A model generated the notes under the pieces. That model saw nothing but the letters and a program-made list of their open reading frames with translations. It searched no databases and had not been told where the DNA came from. A program made the position numbers and the translations under genes. 64,000 nucleotides of DNA, from positions 372,001-436,000 of the forward strand of contig JAWKNL010000003.1 of assembly GCA_041391725.1 (NCBI GenBank), read 5' to 3'. Shown here piece by piece: positions 34,407-43,236 of this stretch (positions are counted from its first letter, which is position 1; the number at the start of each line of letters is the position of its first letter). Origin of the DNA: JAGQVA01 sp041391725. Its GTDB lineage: Bacteria > Bacteroidota > Bacteroidia > J057.

Positions 34407-35597
34407 TCAGGGAAGAAAACCGATAATAAAAGTATAGGCCATGATCCCGTAGGCAAAAACCGAAAACAGCGTACCAGCGACCGGAAGCCCGAGAAAAGCT
34501 GTGGCGATAAAGGCTAATCCGACTGCGGCAAAACCGTAGGTCATCCACAAAGACTTCTGGCGGGAGCTTTTTCTCGATTTGCTGAAAGTTCCTGCAACCG
34601 GAAAAAGCATACCGAGACAGACCAGGCCGATCGTCTCTCCCAAAGCGATACCGGCAGTGAGACCTGTGACCAGCGCGATAATGCCTGCGGCAAGCAATAC
34701 ACCAAACACATTAGAGTAGCGAATCTGATCCTCATTCAGTGCATATTTTCCGTAGGAATTAAAACGAAGGAGGAGATTGAACAGGATATCGGAAAACCAG
34801 GTAAAAAACACCAGAACGAGATAAAAAGGCAGTGCATAGGGCACACTGTTGGCAATGATAATCAGCCCGATCATCAACGCCCAGCGGTAACTGGAACTAA
34901 GTTTTCCGATCGAAAATGCAAACTTCAGGTATGCGCGGTAAATCCAGTATTTGGCTTTGAGGCCTTCTACGAGTCCGGCGCGCGCGACATCATTGTCAGG
35001 ATCAAGTCTTACACCTTCCCGGAAATGAACGAGGGCTTCGTCATAACGTCCTTCTTCCAGCAGCGCCCAGCCTTTATTGATATGGGTATAAGCGTTTTCG
35101 GGATTTTTGTTCATCGAAGCATCAAAAGCCGCGCTGGCTTCCGGGCTTCGTCCCAGTTTGACGAGCGTGCGCGCCCGGATATTGATCCCGTCCACATGCT
35201 CCGGATTGAGGCTCAGTCCCTGCTCGGCAGCGGCGAGCGCCTCCTCCCATTTACTTCTGGAAAAATGGATATAAGCAAGATGAACAAACATATTGGCATC
35301 GGAGGGGTCAATGCGTATTGCTTCTTCGACGGAAGCAAGGGCCTCTTTCATTTTCCCCTCCTGATAATAGATCCGCGACAACAGTCCGTGGGCAAACGCG
35401 TAGTCCGGCGCAAGCCCGATGGCGCTTTCCGCTTCTGCTTTTGCCTCTTCCAGTTTTTCCTGCCCCATCAGACTGATAGCCAGATAGGATCGTACCAGCG
35501 GATGATTGAGATGATCGCCCATTTGTTCGCGAATCTCCTTTTCCGCCATATCATACCTGCGTTGCCCCAGAAGAAGTTCTATTCGGCTTATATTCAT
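34407..35597 (-). CDS. TPR-repeat membrane protein
   Basis: 396 aa. Residues about 1-220 are tandem tetratricopeptide repeats (for example DYAFAHGLLSRIYYQEGKMKEAL, with the W/L-G-Y-A-x-x-x-A pattern recurring every 34 residues). Residues about 235-396 contain five or so hydrophobic helices (ALMIGLIIIANSVPYALPFYLVLVFF in two segments, then VLLAAGIIALVTGLTAGIAL), so the TPR part is cytoplasmic with a membrane anchor at the C-terminus. The start overlaps the stop of the TPR-AAA gene by four bases; the two proteins share the N-terminal TPR style and probably work together (inference). Confidence 0.8.
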   Translation of the reverse strand: MNISRIELLLGQRRYDMAEKEIREQMGDHLNHPLVRSYLAISLMGQEKLEEAKAEAESAIGLAPDYAFAHGLLSRIYYQEGKMKEALASVEEAIRIDPSDANMFVHLAYIHFSRSKWEEALAAAEQGLSLNPEHVDGINIRARTLVKLGRSPEASAAFDASMNKNPENAYTHINKGWALLEEGRYDEALVHFREGVRLDPDNDVARAGLVEGLKAKYWIYRAYLKFAFSIGKLSSSYRWALMIGLIIIANSVPYALPFYLVLVFFTWFSDILFNLLLRFNSYGKYALNEDQIRYSNVFGVLLAAGIIALVTGLTAGIALGETIGLVCLGMLFPVAGTFSKSRKSSRQKSLWMTYGFAAVGLAFIATAFLGLPVAGTLFSVFAYGIMAYTFIIGFLP

Positions 35598-36952
35598 TTT
35601 TTTATATTCAGATAAGCAAGAATCTCATCATACAACCCGGCTTCATTGGAATACAGCGCATAGTTGCGGGCGGTTGCAAACCATTCTTTGGTTGAAGAAG
35701 CTACTTTTCCTGCCGCATTGAGCATATCTTTCAGAGAGATCGGCTCCAGCTTGCCGGAGCGCATGGAATCGCGGAGTTTTTGTTCGATAGCAATATCAAC
35801 CACGGCTTTGAGGTCTGCACCAGACAACCCTGCTGTCTTTTTTGCCAGTTTTGCGTAATCAATCGCATCCACGGGTTTATCCTTCATCATAATACGAAGA
35901 ATAGCTTCGCGGGCGGCCTCGTCTGGCGGTGGCACAAACAGAATCCGGTCAAACCTTCCGGGGCGCCGGAAGGCCGAATCCATATTCCACGGAGTATTGG
36001 TTGCAGCCAGAATCAGCACTCCGTCATTGGAGTATTTGACCCCGTCGAGCTCTGCGAGAAACTGATTGATCAGGTGGCGGCCTCCGCTTTGTTTCATGTC
36101 TGCGCGGCTTGCACCCAGCGCATCCACTTCGTCAAAAAATAAGACACAAGGAGCCTCTGCCCTTGCCGTCTGAAATATATAGTGAAGATTTTTCTCGCTG
36201 TTGCCGATCCACATGTCGAGGATGTCGTTGATCCCGACGGAAATAAAACCAGCGTTTACCTCGCCGGCTGTGGCTCTGGCAAGATGCGTTTTCCCACAAC
36301 CCGGAGGGCCATAGAGCAACATTCCCCCACCAATGGATTTGCCATAAGCCTGGTACAGATCGGGGTGTTTGAGGGGGAGAATGATTTTCAGTCCGATCTC
36401 CTCCTTTACCCTATCCATACCCCCGACATCGCTGAAGTTGATGCTGGGACGTTCTATTTCTCCGAAAATTTCATCCTCATCATCATCGACATATTCTACG
36501 GGTACACGCCCGCCATAACCGTCGTCATATCCGGCGGGGGCCACGTGCTCACCGAGCTGGTTTTCAAAGCTCACATCGCGCAGGGACCGGTCAAGGCGGA
36601 TCGCCTGCTGGTAAGATTCGAGCGACTGCTCGTATTCACCGTTCTGAAAAGACAGGCGCGCGTGAAGAATAAACGCCTTTGCTATGGGCGGCTCCACATT
36701 CATCAGTTCTTCCAGAATTACCAGCGAAGCAGATTTTTTCCCCTGGCGGGAAAAGGCCTCTGCGAGCCCCAGCTTTATTTCCAAATCACCCGGCACATAT
36801 TGCAGGCCTTGTGAATATTGTTTTTCCGCCTCCTCATAACGTTGCAGGTCCATGAGTATCGAAGCAACATGTTTCCGCAGGGGAATATTTTCGGGGGAAA
36901 ACGAGAGTGCTTCGAGCAGGCTTTTTAGAGTCTCTTCCTGTGATGGCATCAA
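35594..36952 (-). CDS. TPR-AAA+ ATPase, Cdc48/spastin-like
   Basis: 452 aa. Residues about 1-130 are TPR-like repeats (RYEEAEKQYSQGLQYVPGDLE, then YEQSLESYQQAIRLD). After an acidic linker (EYVDDDEDEIFGE) comes one AAA domain of the classical type: DVGGMDRVKEEI, Walker A GPPGCGKT, pore loop around ILDMWIGNSEKN, Walker B LFFDEVDA, sensor AATNTPW and arginine-finger region FRRPGRFDR. All sites look intact. The closest general relatives are proteasome-ATPase/Cdc48/spastin-like AAA proteins, rather than FtsH. It may unfold or remodel protein complexes at the membrane with its TPR partner. It has its own promoter element upstream. Confidence 0.85.
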   Translation of the reverse strand: MMPSQEETLKSLLEALSFSPENIPLRKHVASILMDLQRYEEAEKQYSQGLQYVPGDLEIKLGLAEAFSRQGKKSASLVILEELMNVEPPIAKAFILHARLSFQNGEYEQSLESYQQAIRLDRSLRDVSFENQLGEHVAPAGYDDGYGGRVPVEYVDDDEDEIFGEIERPSINFSDVGGMDRVKEEIGLKIILPLKHPDLYQAYGKSIGGGMLLYGPPGCGKTHLARATAGEVNAGFISVGINDILDMWIGNSEKNLHYIFQTARAEAPCVLFFDEVDALGASRADMKQSGGRHLINQFLAELDGVKYSNDGVLILAATNTPWNMDSAFRRPGRFDRILFVPPPDEAAREAILRIMMKDKPVDAIDYAKLAKKTAGLSGADLKAVVDIAIEQKLRDSMRSGKLEPISLKDMLNAAGKVASSTKEWFATARNYALYSNEAGLYDEILAYLNIKK

Positions 36953-36983
36953 CGGTTTTTTATGTTTTCTACGCCTCTTTCTA

Positions 36984-36991
36984 CAAAATTA
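36984..36991 (-). promoter_or_regulatory. -7 promoter element of the TPR-AAA operon
   Basis: The minus strand reads TAATTTTG, an exact TAnnTTTG match, 32 bases before the ATG at 36952. Confidence 0.45.
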
Positions 36992-37087
36992 CGCAATATT
37001 TTCCGGACTCACATTCTTATGCCGGAATGATTGCCGCGTCTTTCTGCAAACTTACGAATCTGTATGAAAATTGGTTGGTGAAAAGTG

Positions 37088-37095
37088 TATCTTTG
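37088..37095 (+). promoter_or_regulatory. -7 promoter element of purC
   Basis: TATCTTTG matches TAnnTTTG exactly, 23 bases before the purC ATG at 37119. A TTGGTTGG stretch lies upstream at shorter than usual spacing. Confidence 0.5.
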
Positions 37096-37118
37096 CCCCC
37101 AAATCAGAATCTTCCGTT

Positions 37119-38069
37119 ATGGCCAACGCAATCAAAGAAACTCATTTTCAATTTCCCGGACAGATCTCCCGTTATGGTGGAAAAGTCAGGGATGTATATA
37201 ATATCGCCGACGAATATCTTGTCATTGTCGCCAGCGACCGTATTTCTGCTTTTGATTACATTCTCCCCAAACCCATCCCCTGCAAAGGTCAGGTTCTCAA
37301 TCAGACTTCCGAACACTTTTTCCGCGCTGTGGATGGCCTCGTGCCTACACATGTTGTTGCTGTACCTGACCCCAACGTGACCATCGGCCTCAAGTGTAAA
37401 GCTTTCCCCGTAGAGGTTGTCGTGCGCAATTACCTCGCCGGCCACGCCTGGCGCGTATATAAATCGGGTCTTCGCGAACTCTGTGGCGTGGCACTTCCCG
37501 ATGGGCTGAAAGAAGGCGACCGGTTGCCTGAACCCATTATCACCCCGGCCACAAAATCGCATATCGGCCACGATGAGGACATTTCCGAAAGAGAAATCCT
37601 CGATTCAGGCCTGGTTGATCCGGGCGAATGGGCACAGATTCGCCATTATGCACTCGAACTCTTCAACAAAGGCACAGAAATGGCCGCCGCACAGGGACTC
37701 ATCCTCGTGGATACTAAATACGAATTTGGCTCTCACGACGATAATATCTACCTCATCGATGAGGTACACACCCCCGACTCATCGCGCTATTATTACGCCG
37801 AAGGTTATGAGGAAAGACAGGCGGAAGGGCTGCCACAGAAACAATTATCCAAGGAGTTTGTCCGCGAATGGCTTATGGCCAATAACTTTCAGGGACTCGA
37901 CGGGCAAGTTATGCCCGAAATGCCTGATTCATTTGTCAACGAAATTACCGGGCGTTATGTCGAACTCTTCGAACGGGTGACCGGCCAAAACTTTCACCGC
38001 CAGGATGAAGTAAATATTGAAGAGCGAATTTACGAAAATACCCTCGCAGTACTAAACAAACTGGCTTAG
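37119..38069 (+). CDS. purC: Phosphoribosylaminoimidazole-succinocarboxamide synthase
   Basis: 316 aa from the ATG at 37119; an in-frame TTG at 37071 would place the start upstream of the promoter element and is rejected. It ligates CAIR and aspartate using ATP in purine synthesis. Motifs: GKVRDVY near the start, SDRISAFDYILP, VEVVVRNYLAGHAW and LVDTKYEFG plus IDEVHTPDSSRYY, all matching the PurC signature regions. The length is that of the longer PurC form. No other purine gene is adjacent. An ABC-F gene follows after ten bases and may be cotranscribed. Confidence 0.96.
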   Translation: MANAIKETHFQFPGQISRYGGKVRDVYNIADEYLVIVASDRISAFDYILPKPIPCKGQVLNQTSEHFFRAVDGLVPTHVVAVPDPNVTIGLKCKAFPVEVVVRNYLAGHAWRVYKSGLRELCGVALPDGLKEGDRLPEPIITPATKSHIGHDEDISEREILDSGLVDPGEWAQIRHYALELFNKGTEMAAAQGLILVDTKYEFGSHDDNIYLIDEVHTPDSSRYYYAEGYEERQAEGLPQKQLSKEFVREWLMANNFQGLDGQVMPEMPDSFVNEITGRYVELFERVTGQNFHRQDEVNIEERIYENTLAVLNKLA

Positions 38070-38079
38070 CACGCTATCC

Positions 38080-39984
38080 ATGATTTACCTTTCGGCGGAA
38101 AATATTTCCAAGTCCTACGACGAAAAAGTACTGATCGACCAGGTGAGCTTTGGCATCAACCAGGGTCAGAAAATTGCAGTTATCGGTGTCAACGGATGCG
38201 GAAAATCCACCCTACTCAGGATTGTCGCCGGGATAGAAACGCCTGACTCCGGCACCATCAGCATACGCAAGGGAACCAAAATCTCCTTTCTCCCGCAGGA
38301 ACCTGATCTGCCGCTGAACAAGACTGTTGCAGAGGTAGTTTTTTCTTCCGATCAGCCCGAACTCAAACTGATTCAGGAATACGAAACGCTGCTATCGGAA
38401 GTAGGCAAACACCCTGAAAAACAGTCCCGCCTTGACGAAGTCATGGCCCTGATCGACGCCTCCGACGCATGGAGTTTTGAACAGAAAATCCACGAAGTCC
38501 TCGGCAAACTGGATGTGCACTTTCTCGATCAGCCGGTAGGCGTACTTTCCGGCGGGCAGCAAAAACGCGTGGCGCTTGCACAGGCACTCATCAGCGAACC
38601 CGACCTGATTATCATGGACGAACCCACCAACCATCTCGATCTCGCCAGTATCGAGTGGCTGGAAAAATTTCTCTCCACCAGCAAGCAGAGCATTCTTCTG
38701 GTTACCCACGACCGGTATTTTCTCGACAGCATTACAGATGAAATATTCGAGCTGGAACAGGGTAATCTCTATCGCTATAAAGGCGATTACGCCTATTTTC
38801 TGGAGAAGAAAGACGAACGCGAGCAAAACAAACTCGCTGAAACTGCAAGGGCAAAAAGCCTTTTCCGAACCGAACTCGAATGGCTCCGCCGTTCGCCGCA
38901 GGCTCGCACTACCAAGTCACGCTCCCGCATCGAAGCTGCGCACGATCTCGGTGAAAAAGCCAGTTTCCGCCAGCAAAATCAGGAAGTCTCCCTGCAGGTC
39001 AAAGGCCGGCGGATCGGAGGGAAAGTACTGGAAATCAAACACCTCAAAAAATCCTACGGCGACCTCAATATTCTCAATTCATTTACCTATACCTTCAACC
39101 GGTATGACCGGATAGGAATCGTAGGCCCCAATGGTGTAGGCAAGACCACATTTCTGCGAATGATCACCGGAGAGGAAGAACCCGATTCCGGGAAAATCCG
39201 AATGGGGGAAACCATCGTTTACGGTTATTACAAGCAGTCGGGATTCGCGTTTAAGGACAATGCACGTGTCATCGAAGTCGTTACCGAAGCAGCCGAAACC
39301 GTCGAAATCAGCAAAAGTCAGAGTCTGTCTGCCGCGCAGTTGCTCGAACATTTTCTTTTTCCCCGCTCTACCCATTACAAGATGGTTGACACCCTGAGCG
39401 GAGGGGAAAAACGCCGCCTTCACCTGCTGCGTATTCTGATGACCAACCCCAATTTTCTCATTCTCGACGAACCTACCAACGACCTGGACCTGATCACCCT
39501 CCGGAAACTGGAGGAGTTTTTGGTTGACTTTGAAGGCTGCCTCGTCGTGGTTACCCACGACCGGTTTTTTATGGATCGGCTGGTGGATCACATGTTTGTA
39601 TTTGAGGGAAACGGAGAGGTCAGAGATTATCCGGGTAGTTATTCACAGTACAGAGACTGGAAAGAAGCGCAGGAAAAAGTCATCCCTGAAACGCCCGAAT
39701 CGCAGGAAAAAAAACCTTCCGCTCCCCCCGCTTCCACACCCGAAAAGCCCAATGCCGGGCGGAAACGCAAACTCACCTTCAACGAGCAACGCGAACTCGA
39801 AACCCTCGACACAGAGGTCGAAAAACTCGAAGCCCGCAAACAGGAGATCACCACGCTGATGAATGCAGGCGGAGCCGACTACGAAAAACTCGCCGCTCTC
39901 GCAGAAGAACTCAAACAAATCACCGCCAGCCTCGAAATCAAATCCGACCGCTGGCTGGAATTGATGGAGATCGCGGAGGGGTGA
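38080..39984 (+). CDS. uup: ABC-F ATPase, Uup-like
   Basis: 634 aa soluble protein with two ABC ATPase domains and no membrane segment. Walker A motifs GVNGCGKST (36-44) and GPNGVGKTT; signature motifs LSGGQQKR and LSGGEKRR; Walker B with IIMDEPTNHLD and LILDEPTNDLD, the EPTNHLD/EPTNDLD pattern of ABC-F proteins. The P-site-tRNA-interaction linker between the domains is present, and a C-terminal charged coiled coil (about 540-634) is the Uup-type extension. It acts on ribosomes or on branched DNA, depending on the family member. Ten bases after purC. Confidence 0.92.
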   Translation: MIYLSAENISKSYDEKVLIDQVSFGINQGQKIAVIGVNGCGKSTLLRIVAGIETPDSGTISIRKGTKISFLPQEPDLPLNKTVAEVVFSSDQPELKLIQEYETLLSEVGKHPEKQSRLDEVMALIDASDAWSFEQKIHEVLGKLDVHFLDQPVGVLSGGQQKRVALAQALISEPDLIIMDEPTNHLDLASIEWLEKFLSTSKQSILLVTHDRYFLDSITDEIFELEQGNLYRYKGDYAYFLEKKDEREQNKLAETARAKSLFRTELEWLRRSPQARTTKSRSRIEAAHDLGEKASFRQQNQEVSLQVKGRRIGGKVLEIKHLKKSYGDLNILNSFTYTFNRYDRIGIVGPNGVGKTTFLRMITGEEEPDSGKIRMGETIVYGYYKQSGFAFKDNARVIEVVTEAAETVEISKSQSLSAAQLLEHFLFPRSTHYKMVDTLSGGEKRRLHLLRILMTNPNFLILDEPTNDLDLITLRKLEEFLVDFEGCLVVVTHDRFFMDRLVDHMFVFEGNGEVRDYPGSYSQYRDWKEAQEKVIPETPESQEKKPSAPPASTPEKPNAGRKRKLTFNEQRELETLDTEVEKLEARKQEITTLMNAGGADYEKLAALAEELKQITASLEIKSDRWLELMEIAEG

Positions 39985-40012
39985 GGAAAGACAGTATGAA
40001 TCAATCTGAAAA

Positions 40013-40581
40013 ATGAAAGAAAGACTTCGCCAGCATATCATCAACAGACTCGGTGGTAATATTGACGGAATCGACGAGGTACTCTCCCAATTCAAATCAA
40101 TCAAAGTCAAAAGAAACGAACAAATTCTGACTCAGGGAGATATCTGCCGGTATGTTTACTTTGTAGCAAAAGGCTGTTTGCAGGTATATGTTTATGACAA
40201 AAACAGCAATGAAACCACACGGGATATTGTAACCGAAGACAACTGGTGCTCAGAACTGATGAGTTTTGGCAATGAGCAACCTTCAAGCGAAAATATCAGG
40301 GCTGTTGAACACTCAGACCTTTGCGCCATTGACAGAGTAAGTTTTATGAATATGATGGAACGGTTCCTCAATTTGGCCTGATCTATAACCAAATTCTTGA
40401 AGCCTCTTATGCAAACTCTGTCTATAGAATCAATACTTTCGTATCACTTTCTGCCCTGGAACGAATACAATGGCTGATGGAATTTCGTCCCAACTTAATG
40501 ACCAGACTTTCGAGCAAACTCATCGCATCTTATCTGGGTATTTCGCAGGAAACATTCAGCCGGCTCAAAAGGAAACACTAA
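40013..40581 (+). pseudogene. Crp/Fnr-family regulator, broken by a one-base indel
   Basis: The N-terminal half (to a stop after residue 122) is a cyclic-nucleotide-binding-like domain (QGDICRYVYFVAKGCLQVYV). Adding one base to the T3 run at 40372-40374 lets the frame continue as LNFGLIYNQILEASYANSVYR and then the HTH region LIASYLGISQETFSRLKRKH, ending at TAA 40579-40581. That gives a normal Crp/Fnr-type protein of about 189 residues. A perfect TTGAC-N4-GTCAA palindrome lies just downstream. It may be a real frameshift or a sequencing error. Confidence 0.8.
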
Positions 40582-40584
40582 AAT

Positions 40585-40600
40585 ATTGACAAATGTCAAT
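40585..40600 (+). promoter_or_regulatory. Putative Crp/Fnr-type operator before the DoxX-like gene
   Basis: ATTGACAAATGTCAAT is a perfect palindrome: TTGAC-AAAT-GTCAA with matching outer A/T. It has the size and spacing of Fnr boxes (TTGAT-N4-ATCAA). It lies between the Crp/Fnr gene (stop at 40581) and the DoxX-like gene (ATG 40675). Confidence 0.6.
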
Positions 40601-40674
40601 GTTTAGGGATTGGGGATTGGAGAGTTTTGTCCATGTTTTATGACATCTGTTATACTCTCAAAAAACACAAAACT

Positions 40675-41100
40675 ATGGACAAGATATTAAACACAGGGCG
40701 CTGGATATTCCCGGTTTCTTTTCTGATGTATGTTGGCCTTCACTTTGGCAAACCCGAAGTAGGAGCCGATTTTGTTCCTGACTATATTCCCTTTCCCTAT
40801 TTTTGGAACTACTTTACAGCCTTTTGCATATTGGCATTCATTGTAAGTGCGGTAATTGCCAGATACGATAAACTCGCCTATACAATGATGGCTTTGTATG
40901 TAATTCTCATGGGATTGTTGGTTCATTTACCGAGAGCCATGGGATATGAACTCGGGTTGGAAAATATGGCAGCCGATCTCGCCAGAGAAAAAGAACTTGA
41001 AATGGTCAACTTCTTCCGCAATATTATGGCCACAGGCGCATTGCTCGCATTCGCCAAATATGTTGCAAAAGACACAAGAATACCCTTTAGCAGAACGTAA
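40675..41100 (+). CDS. DoxX-like four-helix membrane protein
   Basis: 141 aa from the ATG at 40675; an earlier in-frame ATG at 40627 would add 16 polar residues that do not fit the membrane topology. Four hydrophobic segments (for example WIFPVSFLMYVGLHF, YFTAFCILAFIVSAVIA, YTMMALYVILMGLLVHLP, IMATGALLAFAKYVA) fit the DoxX/DoxD-like family, inner-membrane proteins linked to redox or quinone functions in a few cases. It is preceded by an Fnr-type palindrome and a Crp/Fnr-family gene, so its expression is probably set by that regulator. Confidence 0.75.
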   Translation: MDKILNTGRWIFPVSFLMYVGLHFGKPEVGADFVPDYIPFPYFWNYFTAFCILAFIVSAVIARYDKLAYTMMALYVILMGLLVHLPRAMGYELGLENMAADLAREKELEMVNFFRNIMATGALLAFAKYVAKDTRIPFSRT

Positions 41101-41201
41101 GCTGAGTTTGCCCTCTCCCTCCGTATGCGCCAGGAATCGCTGAAAAACCAGAATTCTCTCATTTCCAAATTTTTCGTACCTTTATCTAAAAGCGTTTTTT
41201 T

Positions 41202-41781
41202 ATGGCTGAGCATAAGCTAAACAGGAGTTATTCCGTAGAAGAGTATTTTGATCTCGAATCCTCAGATCCAAAAACGAAATATGAGTTTGTGGATGGGATG
41301 ATATATGCTATGGCCGGAGGAACCATCAGACACGGCCTGCTTATCAGTAATGTTCTTTATTGGGTTAAAGATGGACTCCGGAAAGCGGGCAAGCCCTGTA
41401 AAACTTTCAGCGGGGATGTAAAAGTGTCGGTAGAACATGCAAACTCATATCTTTATCCGGATGTTTTTGTGGTCTGTGGCAAAATCGATGATGAAAAAAC
41501 CCTAACCATGCGATAAAAAACCCAAAACTGATCATTGAGGTACTTTCAGAATCCACACAGAATTACGATCAAACACATAAATTCAGGTTGTATAGATCAA
41601 ACCCCAGCTTCGAAGAATATGTCATGATCGACCAGGAGCAGGCTATCGTGGAGTCTTTTGTAAGAATCAGCAATGACCACTGGCAAATTCGCACCTATAT
41701 AGGTCTCGATAAGGAAATCGAACTGAGTTCGATTGGCATCTCCTCCGTATGCAGGACATTTACGAAGATGTGATGTCTTAG
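41202..41781 (+). pseudogene. Uma2-family putative endonuclease, broken by two one-base indels
   Basis: Uma2 proteins share a PD-(D/E)XK nuclease-like fold. The first frame (to 41516) has YFDLESSDPKTKYEFVDGMIYAMAGGT and LYPDVFVVCG with the acidic residue of the active site. Adding one C to the C3 run at 41500-41502 continues it as AIKNPKLIIEVLSEST, supplying the catalytic glutamate. Adding one C near 41742 changes the end to ISLRMQDIYEDV with the stop at 41779-41781, the normal Uma2 C-terminus. Restored length is about 193 residues. Both lesions are in short C runs. Confidence 0.8.
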
Positions 41782-41860
41782 CCACAACCCCTTCTGATTC
41801 TTCGAAGAAATTCCTTACGTTTAGGGCAAAACAACTACTACCACTTTATTTGTACCTGAA

Positions 41861-43210
41861 ATGAAAAGGAAAACCTTTATCCGGAATTCGTCCCTGGTGG
41901 TTGCTTCCGGTCTCCTTGCCCCTTATGTGTCCTGTATGCCTGAACAAAAACCGCAAACCAATTCCCTGAAAAACTGGGCGGGAAATTATACCTACAAAGC
42001 CCCCTCCCTTCACCAGCCGGGAACGCCCGAAGAGGTTCAACAACTTGTCAAACAATTGGACAAACAAAAAGCACTCGGCTCGCGCCATTGCTTCAACAAT
42101 ATTGCCGACAGTCCGCAAAACCAAATCTCCACTGTCCGCCTCAATAAAATCGTCTCCCTCGATACCGACAATAAAACAATTACCGTGGAAAGCGGGGCGC
42201 GTTATGGCGATTTTGCCACAGAACTCGACACCAGAGGATATGCCCTCCACAATCTGGCTTCCCTGCCGCATATAACGGTCGCTGGCGCATGCACAACAGC
42301 CACCCACGGCTCGGGCATGACACTGGGCAATCTGGCAACGGCGGTTGTGGGTATGGAAATCGTAACCCCTCAGGGAGAAATTATCACAGTCAACCGCGAA
42401 CATCCCGATTTTTACGGACTGGTTGTCGGTCTTGGCGCCATAGGGATTATTACCAAAGTAACTTTGCAGATAGAAGACACCTATCAGGTGAGGCAGGACA
42501 TTTTTCAGGAACTACCGCTCGCATCGCTGGAAAGCCATTTTGAGGAAATTATGTCTGCGGGTTATAGTGTCAGTCTGTTTACCAACTGGCTGGATCAGAA
42601 AGTCAGTCAGGTATGGGTCAAACGCAGGACCGACCAGCCACTGGCAGAACTGGGAAATGATTTTTATGGTGCTACCGCAGCCACCCGGAATCTCCACCCT
42701 ATAGTCGAAATTTCTCCTGAAAACTGTACCGACCAGATGGGAGTAGATGGCCCGTGGTACAATCGCCTGCCGCATTTCAAAATGGGATTTATGCCCAGCG
42801 GAGGCGCAGAACTTCAATCAGAATATTTTATCCCGCGTGAAAACGCCGTAGATGCCATCCTCGCACTGGAAAAGAAAAAAGACCTGATCAATCCACAGTT
42901 GATGATCACCGAAGTGCGTACCATCGCCGCCGACGAGCTTTGGATGAGTCCTTGTTACCATCAGGACAGCGTAGCCATTCACTTTACGTGGAAACAAAAG
43001 CCAGAAGAAGTCGGAAAACTTCTGCCCATGATCGAAGCAGAACTGTCGCCTTACAATGTAAAACCCCACTGGGGAAAACTGTTTAGCATTGATCCGGCCG
43101 TCCTTCGTTCGCGATATGAGAAATACCCCGATTTTCTCGCGCTGGCGAAAAAATACGACCCTGAAGGAAAATTCAGAAATGACTACCTGAATTTGAATAT
43201 TTATGAATAG
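41861..43210 (+). CDS. Alditol oxidase-like FAD-linked oxidoreductase, exported lipoprotein
   Basis: 449 aa. It belongs to the vanillyl-alcohol-oxidase-type FAD family: LGSRHCFNNIADS includes the histidine at the position of covalent FAD attachment in Streptomyces alditol oxidase, and the FAD domain continues with LPHITVAGACTTATHGSG and VVGLGAIGIITKVTLQIE. The C-terminal HPHWGK-like KPHWGKLF fits the substrate domain of the alditol/D-arabinono-lactone oxidase group. The N-terminus (FIRNSSLVVASGLLAPYVSC) is a signal sequence with a cysteine at about residue 30, suggesting a lipoprotein, possibly Tat-like though without a clear twin arginine. It should oxidise polyols or sugar lactones. Confidence 0.85.
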   Translation: MKRKTFIRNSSLVVASGLLAPYVSCMPEQKPQTNSLKNWAGNYTYKAPSLHQPGTPEEVQQLVKQLDKQKALGSRHCFNNIADSPQNQISTVRLNKIVSLDTDNKTITVESGARYGDFATELDTRGYALHNLASLPHITVAGACTTATHGSGMTLGNLATAVVGMEIVTPQGEIITVNREHPDFYGLVVGLGAIGIITKVTLQIEDTYQVRQDIFQELPLASLESHFEEIMSAGYSVSLFTNWLDQKVSQVWVKRRTDQPLAELGNDFYGATAATRNLHPIVEISPENCTDQMGVDGPWYNRLPHFKMGFMPSGGAELQSEYFIPRENAVDAILALEKKKDLINPQLMITEVRTIAADELWMSPCYHQDSVAIHFTWKQKPEEVGKLLPMIEAELSPYNVKPHWGKLFSIDPAVLRSRYEKYPDFLALAKKYDPEGKFRNDYLNLNIYE

Positions 43211-43236
43211 AGAGAGTTTCTGCTATATATTTTTAT

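Noticed and set aside
37071..37118. TTG start extending PurC by 16 residues
   Set aside because: The extension contains the promoter element and is absent from the family; the ATG at 37119 is typical.
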